DNA of 16,991 nt from the NCBI RefSeq assembly GCF_938045205.1, contig NZ_CALIMY010000009.1, positions 1-16,991 of the forward strand. Direction: 5' to 3'. The DNA is from an uncultured Campylobacter sp. (GTDB taxonomy: Bacteria; Campylobacterota; Campylobacteria; Campylobacterales; Campylobacteraceae). Each line of letters opens with the position of its first letter. Positions within the stretch are counted from its first letter, which is position 1. Position numbers and translations under genes: made by a program. The notes beneath the pieces were generated by a model, which had not been told where the DNA came from, ran no database searches, and saw only the letters and a program-made list of their open reading frames with translations. Positions 15,140-16,991 of this stretch are shown here, one piece after another.

Positions 15140-15367
15140 ATTTCATCCTTTAAATTTGGCTAAATTTTATGATTTTTTGTAAAATTTGACATTCAGCGGT
15201 CAAAATGCAAAACGTAAGCGCGCCTTAATTTAACGCAAAATTTGAGCGTCAAACCCATCCAAATCGCCGCCAAATTTTGCCGTGAGCCCGCAAGCCGCGC
15301 CGTTAAAATCAAAATTTCGTTTCAAATTTCCCCGTTCCCGCCCTCGGTATCGCTAGATCAGTACGCG

Positions 15368-15393
15368 GTAGTTACATTGCGTAGTTACATTGC
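15368..15393 (+). repeat. Perfect 13-bp tandem duplication
   Basis: GTAGTTACATTGC occurs twice without a gap (15368-15380 and 15381-15393). Confidence 0.9.
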
Positions 15394-15521
15394 CCTTGTA
15401 AATTTACTGAAAATAAATCGTAAAAGGGGTGCGCCCGTTTCCGCGAGCGCTGCCATAAACCTGCTTCACAGGTGAGTTTCGTACTCGCCTCTTGCGATAC
15501 TTACCCGAAATTTTAATTTTC

Positions 15522-15543
15522 GCGAAATTCTTTCAAATTTCGC
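15522..15543 (-). terminator. Candidate hairpin after the DIP1984-family gene
   Basis: GCGAAATT and AATTTCGC pair perfectly over 8 bp with a 6-nt loop, 17 nt past the stop codon on the minus strand. The sequence after it is A-rich and has no T run, so this is a tentative terminator or 3'-end hairpin. Confidence 0.35.
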
Positions 15544-15559
15544 CGCTAAATTTGACGCT

Positions 15560-16015
15560 TTAGTTGGTCAGCTCGGTCTGCCAGTTCGCGCCTTGCAGCG
15601 TCGTATCAAGCTGCCTGATCTGCTTGGCCATCTCGTCCGCTTGCTTTTGCAGCGCCGCGACGTCGACCGTGCTTAAAATTTTAATCTCGCTACGCGAATA
15701 AATTTCCACTTTTTGCGCGGAAGCTTGCGCGGAAGCCCGCAGCGCGCCCGCTTTTAGCGTGAGTACGTCGCGCTTGGCGATTAGCTCGGTTAGGCTCTTG
15801 CCGTCCGCTTTTGCGGTGCAGTTGGTTAAATTTATCCGAACGATTAGCCGCTCAAGCTCGCCTGTAAGCGCGTCTAGCTCGGCTAATAGCGCCTTTGGCT
15901 CTTCGCTGGGTTTATCGCCCTCTTGCACCTTCGCGTTGTCCGCGAGCCTTGATTTTAGCTGCTCAATGCGTTTTTGTATATCAGCGCGCAGTATCAGCGC
16001 CTCGGCCAGTTTCAT
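15560..16015 (-). CDS. DIP1984 family (septicolysin-like) protein
   Basis: 151-aa helical protein of the DIP1984 family; some members are labelled septicolysin, but a cytolytic role is not established. Typical blocks are KLAEALILRADIQKRIEQLK, with SRLADNAKVQEGDKPSEEP next, LIVRINLTNCT, and GKSLTELIAKRD. The pattern of long amphipathic helices suggests a coiled-coil bundle. There is no signal peptide or membrane segment, so it is probably cytoplasmic. The ATG at 16015 has AAGGA 5 nt upstream. It follows the GNA1162-type gene by only 17 nt, so the two are probably co-transcribed, although a functional link is not known. Confidence 0.87.
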   Translation of the reverse strand: MKLAEALILRADIQKRIEQLKSRLADNAKVQEGDKPSEEPKALLAELDALTGELERLIVRINLTNCTAKADGKSLTELIAKRDVLTLKAGALRASAQASAQKVEIYSRSEIKILSTVDVAALQKQADEMAKQIRQLDTTLQGANWQTELTN

Positions 16016-16032
16016 TTTCGTCCTTTTTAAAA

Positions 16033-16713
16033 TTATTTGCCGCCGCCAAGCTGCCTATCCTGGCCATAGTGCGGCGAATACGGGCCGTAAAGCAAGCAGT
16101 TGTTGCAGTTTTGGCCCAGCAGCATCACATCTGCGCTCGCAGAGAGCTTGTATCCCGCGTCAGAGACGGTATCGCCGATCTGCTTGACGACCGCGGAGAT
16201 CAGCATGCCTACAAGATCGCTACTACCTCTGCTTGAGTCGTCGCTTACCTGCGCCGAGCCCTCCCAGAGCGTCGCGCCGCTTCGCAGATCCACGAGCTTG
16301 GCATTGACCGCCACGACGCTTACGCTATTTAGCAGCATATACGAAGTGCCATATTTGACGACGTCCATGTATAGCACGGCATCTGCGCCGAAAATTTGCC
16401 TTAGCTTGTGCGCGGAGACGTTTTGGATCTCGCTCGCTTCGTAAATTCCGTTATTTTTGAAGGTCTCATGCACGAGCGCGGGCGAAAATACATAATACCC
16501 CGCTTCGCTTAGCGGATAGATCGCATGAGCAAGCACGGCAGCGCCTGCATCCACTTCGGTAGTTTCGTTGCTCGGCATCAGCACCAAAATCGATCGCGGC
16601 TTAGCCTGCTGAAGCGCCGAGTAATCGTAAATTTCAGGCTCGCTTAGAGCGCACGCGTTAAAAAACAGCGCCACGAATACGCTAAAAATCGCTATTTGAG
16701 CTTTATTTTTCAT
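16033..16713 (-). CDS. GNA1162-type (DUF799) putative lipoprotein
   Basis: 226-aa envelope protein of the DUF799/GNA1162 family. The N-terminal signal sequence ends in FFNAC, a non-standard lipobox with Cys21 as the likely lipidated residue. Conserved blocks are PRSILVLMPSNETTEVDAGA, then YPLSEAGYYVFSPALVHETFK, GADAVLYMDVVKYG, and a C-terminal LLYGPYSPHYGQD. The extra C-terminal pair NCNNC is notable. The ATG overlaps the stop of the upstream DUF4810 gene as ATGA, which indicates translational coupling. In Neisseria the same proteins (NMB1162-NMB1164) sit together with a CsgG-like protein, suggesting an outer-membrane-associated complex. Function remains uncharacterised. Confidence 0.87.
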   Translation of the reverse strand: MKNKAQIAIFSVFVALFFNACALSEPEIYDYSALQQAKPRSILVLMPSNETTEVDAGAAVLAHAIYPLSEAGYYVFSPALVHETFKNNGIYEASEIQNVSAHKLRQIFGADAVLYMDVVKYGTSYMLLNSVSVVAVNAKLVDLRSGATLWEGSAQVSDDSSRGSSDLVGMLISAVVKQIGDTVSDAGYKLSASADVMLLGQNCNNCLLYGPYSPHYGQDRQLGGGK

Positions 16714-16991
16714 TTTTTAGCCTTTTTATTCGTTTTGCCGCCCTGCTTCGCGGCAGCTTTGCCTTGCTTCGCAGAGACCGCTTTGGTGGCTTCGCGTCCG
16801 CTTGATCCTTGAGCTTTATCAGCGCCGGACTTGGCCGCAGCCTCCGCTTTTTTAAGCGCGGCGGGGTTTGTAACGAAGGTCAAAAACGGCTTTGATTCAG
16901 GGAAAGCCTGAGCTTCTTTTTCAAAGTTCTCTCTCGCCCTCGCGCCGTTACCCGCGCTTAGATACAAAAGCCCCAGATGCGAATAAAGCCC
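16710..16991 (-). CDS. DUF4810 domain lipoprotein (partial, C-terminal 93 codons)
   Basis: The frame is open to the right window edge, so the N-terminus is missing. The visible part reads GLYSHLGLLYLSAGNGARA, then RENFEKEAQAFPESKPFLTF, matching the TPR-like end of DUF4810 proteins, whose consensus resembles hLGlLYlsaGn followed by FPES. After about residue 45 it continues as an Ala/Lys/Gly-rich low-complexity tail ending KKAKK, an extension that is probably disordered. The stop overlaps the GNA1162 start by four bases. A CsgG-like gene is expected upstream, outside the window, by comparison with the Neisseria arrangement. Confidence 0.8.
   Translation of the reverse strand, partial: GLYSHLGLLYLSAGNGARARENFEKEAQAFPESKPFLTFVTNPAALKKAEAAAKSGADKAQGSSGREATKAVSAKQGKAAAKQGGKTNKKAKK

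Larger units (their letters stand above)
15140..15559. other. Non-coding region between DIP1984-family gene and the phosphatase
   Basis: About 420 nt with no supported ORF. It contains a 13-bp tandem duplication (15368-15393), an 8-bp stem AGGTGAGT/ACTCGCCT at 15470-15490 with one G-T pair, and a perfect 8-bp inverted repeat at 15522-15543. A possible phosphatase promoter on the minus strand (TTGACC, then TACAAA 16 nt further) is weak. Confidence 0.45.

Overview
The window looks like a chromosomal segment of a Campylobacterota bacterium, most likely a Campylobacter of the higher-GC, anaerobic, oral type (C. gracilis, C. rectus and C. showae are examples). The reasons are a PEB4-type periplasmic chaperone, the aspA-dcuA aspartate/fumarate respiration pair, AAATTT-rich intergenic DNA, TATAAT -10 boxes behind T-rich tracts, and an AAGGA-type ribosome binding site before nearly every gene. 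The species is inference. No tRNA, rRNA, CRISPR array, insertion sequence or phage gene was found.

Layout. Positions 1-4470 are a minus-strand block with short gaps: valS, then a 48-codon hydrophobic protein, then ddh (meso-diaminopimelate dehydrogenase), then the start of metN, which runs off the left edge. Positions 4471-4703 are a divergent promoter region. A plus-strand block follows: metQ-like binding protein (4704-5480), PEB4-like PPIase (5596-6420), a DedA membrane protein (6655-7254), aspartate ammonia-lyase aspA (7570-8976), a Dcu-type C4-dicarboxylate transporter (9263-10750) and a flavodoxin-fold NAD(P)H oxidoreductase (11143-11670). Positions 11671-13152 form a 1.48 kb stretch with no convincing gene, lying between convergent transcription units and containing several inverted repeats and a degenerate direct repeat. 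From 13153 to the right edge everything is on the minus strand: an SMI1/KNR4 (SUKH)-like protein, a probable gene remnant, a secreted dual-specificity-type phosphatase, and a cluster of DIP1984-family protein, GNA1162-type (DUF799) lipoprotein and a partial DUF4810 lipoprotein.

How the genes fit together. MetN and MetQ belong to the methionine ABC importer but are 4.3 kb apart on opposite strands here. AspA makes fumarate and ammonia from aspartate, and Dcu would exchange aspartate or fumarate for succinate, which supports fumarate respiration. Ddh makes the peptidoglycan precursor meso-DAP in one step. PEB4 and the GNA1162/DUF4810 lipoproteins act at or near the outer membrane.

The points most worth a second look are the Asn/Ser-rich insertion in the ValS editing region, the unannotated 48-aa membrane peptide beside ddh, the textbook-consensus promoter before metQ, the gene-poor 11.7-13.15 kb stretch with alternative hairpins, the 56-codon remnant at 14159-14329, and the TTG start of the phosphatase next to a 7-bp tandem duplication. 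I see no clear evidence of an undescribed multigene system.
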